Shown: positions 44,773 to 46,760 of the stretch, in pieces | Layout: the number at the start of each line of letters is the position of its first letter | Position numbering within the stretch: position 1 is the first letter of the stretch | From: Vitrella brassicaformis | Taxonomy: Eukaryota; Sar; Vitrellaceae | Reading direction: 5' to 3' | Assembly (NCBI GenBank): GCA_001179505.1 | Contig: CDMY01000588.1 | Coordinates: 1-46,760 of the forward strand | DNA length: 46,760 bases | Translations under genes and position numbers: made by a program | The notes under the pieces: model-generated | Seen by the model: the letters and a program-made list of their open reading frames with translations, nothing else | Told to the model about the DNA's origin: nothing | The model's database searches: none

Positions 44773-46315
44773 ATGTCTGCAGTCGTATTCGAGTCAGGGC
44801 AATCCCCGCATTGTTTGCAGGCGGGGGCTGCCTCACGTGGGACTGATGCGCAGCTGCACAGTGACCTGGCGTCATTGAGGGCCTCGTTTGACGACTACAA
44901 ACAGCAGACAGAAAAGGCAAGTCCGCGAATTGGTGGGCGGGGAGGGGAGGGAGGGGAGGGGGGGCAATCGATGCACTCCTCTGTCTGTGCTGTGCAGAGG
45001 ATAGCGGCACTGGAGGCCGCCCTTGAGGAGAAAACAAAGGCAAGCAGTGCTACTCACAAAACCACAGCCATCTGATCACATCCGCGGGTTTGCCCACAGG
45101 AATGGGCAGCTCGGCAGCACGCTCTTCGTCGAGAGATGGAGGCGGCCAAGGGGGAGCAGGACAAACGCATCCAAGAGAGACTGCAGGTCGGTAGGTCAGT
45201 CGGCCAACCACACAAACGAACAAACACGACAGCCATGCGGGTTTTGTGTCTGTCCGTGGACGGGATGGATGCACTCTACAAACAACCTTAACAGGAGGAG
45301 CGTCGGTTTGTGCTGGAGGAGATGGCCATCGCTATGCAGGTGGAGCTCCACGACGACAAGAAGGACCTGCAGGAGCTCATCAAACACGCCGAGCGGTCCT
45401 GGCAAGCCGCGCTGCAGAAGATGCTATCGGTCGGCCAACCAATCAGAGATATGTGCTTAGCTTAAAGATGTGTGTGGCTGACACGGCATGCAGAGCAAGA
45501 GCAGCAAATTGATGGCCGTCTCGCGATACCTGTGTGTGCCGGGTGGGCAGGTACAATGCAACACGCACATACGCACACACGGACAAAGAAAGGGAGAGAG
45601 AGGGGCTTTTCTGCCGTTCCGTTATCTGCATCGTGCGGTGGTTGCCTTCGTCTCCCTCTCTCTCTCTGTGTGTGTGTGTGTGTGTGTGTCCTTGTGTCTG
45701 CAGTTTCTGCGTACGTCGTATCGCTATGCGGCTCTCCGCGATTGGTTGGCGGGGTGGACCGCCGTGGCATGCACTTCGATGAAACTGCTGTACAAGGGGA
45801 CTCGCCACGGCTGGCACTACCCCTGCCTCCTCGACTGCATCGCTGCTTCACAAGGCGATCGTCTGCTCCTGCTCATGCGTCACGAATCCCACGTCTTCGG
45901 CTGCCTTATCGACGGGCAACTGCTGGAGCCACCTGATGCTTCCGCGTCCACGTGCACGTCTGTCGCTATGCTCACATTCATCTCTCTTTGTGGGGCCTGC
46001 AACGAGCCAACCAAGATCCCCCTCCCCGCCGAGGCGCGCAAAGTCAAGATGGCCGGCCGGCAGGGCGCAGTGAGGGGCAGCAATGGGGCGCCACGAGCCA
46101 ACATCTTCATGGGGGGTGCGCAGCATGCGGCGCTGTGGATGGGGTACGCCAAACCTGTCGGACCCAGCTGTGATTTGAGGAGTTGTGAGCTGTGGATAGC
46201 CAAAGAGCACTTGCCGACTCCGGGCTATCTGGGTGTGGTGTGTGGGGCGGGACGCGGCACACTCTCGGACCGTAAGACATTCACCCTGACGGAGATGGAG
46301 GTGTGGGCACTCTGA
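44773..46315 (+). CDS. Coiled-coil protein with C-terminal TLDc-like domain
   Basis: Six exons (44773-44916, 44998-45039, 45100-45186, 45295-45429, 45494-45550, 45704-46315), all in phase 0, encode 358 residues. The first half is a coiled coil (DLASLRASFDDYKQQTEK, RIAALEAALEEKTK, EERRFVLEEMAIAMQVEL). The second half resembles a TLDc domain: LLYKGTRHGWHYPCLLDCIA, then LLLLMRHESHVFGCLIDG, KIPLPAEARKVKMAG, NIFMGGAQHAALWMG and a final SDRKTFTLTEMEVWAL. TLDc proteins act in oxidative-stress protection and V-ATPase regulation in other eukaryotes; similar N-terminal coiled coils occur in protist versions (inferred). Introns 1 and 2 begin with GC instead of GT (AAG|GCAAGT and AAG|GCAAGC). A (TG)n run lies in intron 5. 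ATG 44773 is the first in frame. Confidence 0.75.
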
Positions 46316-46510
46316 CTGACTGACTGGCTCGCTTCGTGAATTGATTGAGTGTCATGTACATGCCCGCTGCACAATTATGCATAGGTGAACATTGATCTGC
46401 GTCTTGCTTGAGTGATCAGTCGACACTGGCGCATCGGCCAATAGTGTTTATTATTGCTGATTGCAAAACTTATGAGTGTTTCATCATGACGAACCGGGGT
46501 TGGAGCGCCC
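46316..46510. other. 3' flank, no gene seen
   Basis: Short unique sequence after the TLDc gene, before the telomere-like tract. Confidence 0.4.
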
Positions 46511-46533
46511 TCAGGGTTTAGGGCTTAGGGTTT
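46511..46533 (+). repeat. Telomere-like heptamers (TTTAGGG type)
   Basis: TCAGGG-TTTAGGG-CTTAGGG-TTT: three degenerate heptamer units of the TTTAGGG family used by plants and many alveolates, 18 bp before repeat R1. The run is too short to be a chromosome end, so it is an interstitial or subtelomeric remnant. Confidence 0.6.
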
Positions 46534-46550
46534 CGCGGTTGGCGAAGGGG

Positions 46551-46736
46551 AGAAACTGTCATTAACCGTAACACTCGTCTGTGTGTCCGTGATACTCATA
46601 CAAATACAGTCCCATCAGCACGCAGAGTCAAACAGGCTCAAGGGGAGGAGGGATCAATCCCCGCCCCATCAGCACACCCCAGTCCCACAAACCCTCCCCT
46701 CCCTCCCCCACGCAGACAGAAGCTAGTCGCACGCGC
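46551..46736 (+). repeat. Dispersed repeat R1, right copy
   Basis: Inverted relative to 1-183 with about 180 bp of clear similarity; the first 55 bp or so also match 17523-17580. It ends in a C-rich pyrimidine tract and CGCAGACAG followed by GCTAGTCGCA. Confidence 0.85.
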
Positions 46737-46760
46737 GAGGGCGATAGACAAGCGAGAGCG

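Noticed and set aside
1-46736. The whole window as a composite transposon bounded by inverted R1 copies
   Set aside because: No transposase or integrase was found, a third partial R1 copy lies inside, and 46 kb of ordinary genes lie between. A scaffold ending in a dispersed repeat is simpler.

Overview
The window looks like nuclear DNA of a gene-dense protist. Most genes are cut into short exons by roughly 45-140 bp GT-AG introns that can be traced by matching reading phase. There are no bacterial-style operons or ribosome binding sites, and simple repeats (CATC, CTGT, CCCT, TG) fill the spacers and introns. An AP2-like repeat protein, a plant-like MAP-kinase-phosphatase/gelsolin fusion, an EF-hand/TPR protein, a class-2 P4-ATPase and a small TTTAGGG-type telomere-like tract together suggest an alveolate, possibly a chromerid alga such as Vitrella. 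That assignment is inference from content only.

Layout. 0-4.3 kb: a weak ORF lying partly in a dispersed repeat, an intronless protein with three AP2-like repeats (minus), and a two-exon protein of unknown function (minus). 4.9-7.1 kb: a HtrL/YibB-type glycosyltransferase-like gene (plus) carrying two opposite 1-nt frameshifts, then two direct repeats that look like relics of one of its exons. 7.1-13.0 kb: a many-exon TPR/EF-hand/coiled-coil gene (minus). 13.5-14.8 kb: an unrecognised spliced gene or pseudogene, a dispersed repeat and two hairpins. 15.2-25.2 kb: a block of glycan-related or membrane-anchored enzymes: a GT61-family glycosyltransferase with one frameshift (minus), a secreted formylglycine sulfatase with C-terminal LamG-like domains (minus), a tiny possibly mitochondrial protein (minus), a membrane-anchored methyltransferase-like protein (plus) and an O-fucosyltransferase-like protein (minus).

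26.4-32.2 kb: one long minus-strand gene encoding a dual-specificity phosphatase with gelsolin-like repeats on both sides. 33.1-34.8 kb: an Mpv17/PMP22 membrane protein (plus), followed by a 300-N assembly gap and low-complexity DNA. 37.2-38.2 kb: a secreted cysteine-rich repeat protein (minus). 38.6-44.4 kb: an ATP9/Neo1-class phospholipid flippase (minus). 44.8-46.3 kb: a coiled-coil/TLDc protein (plus) with two GC-AG introns.

The two ends of the window are inverted copies of one repeat of about 180 bp, and a 58-bp part of it recurs at 17.5 kb. The piece may be a whole scaffold that stopped at an unresolved dispersed repeat. The most notable biology is the concentration of glycan-building and glycan-trimming enzymes, two of which look broken. 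Exon maps were made by eye from splice signals and phase. Those of the TPR/EF-hand, phosphatase/gelsolin, sulfatase and flippase genes are partial.
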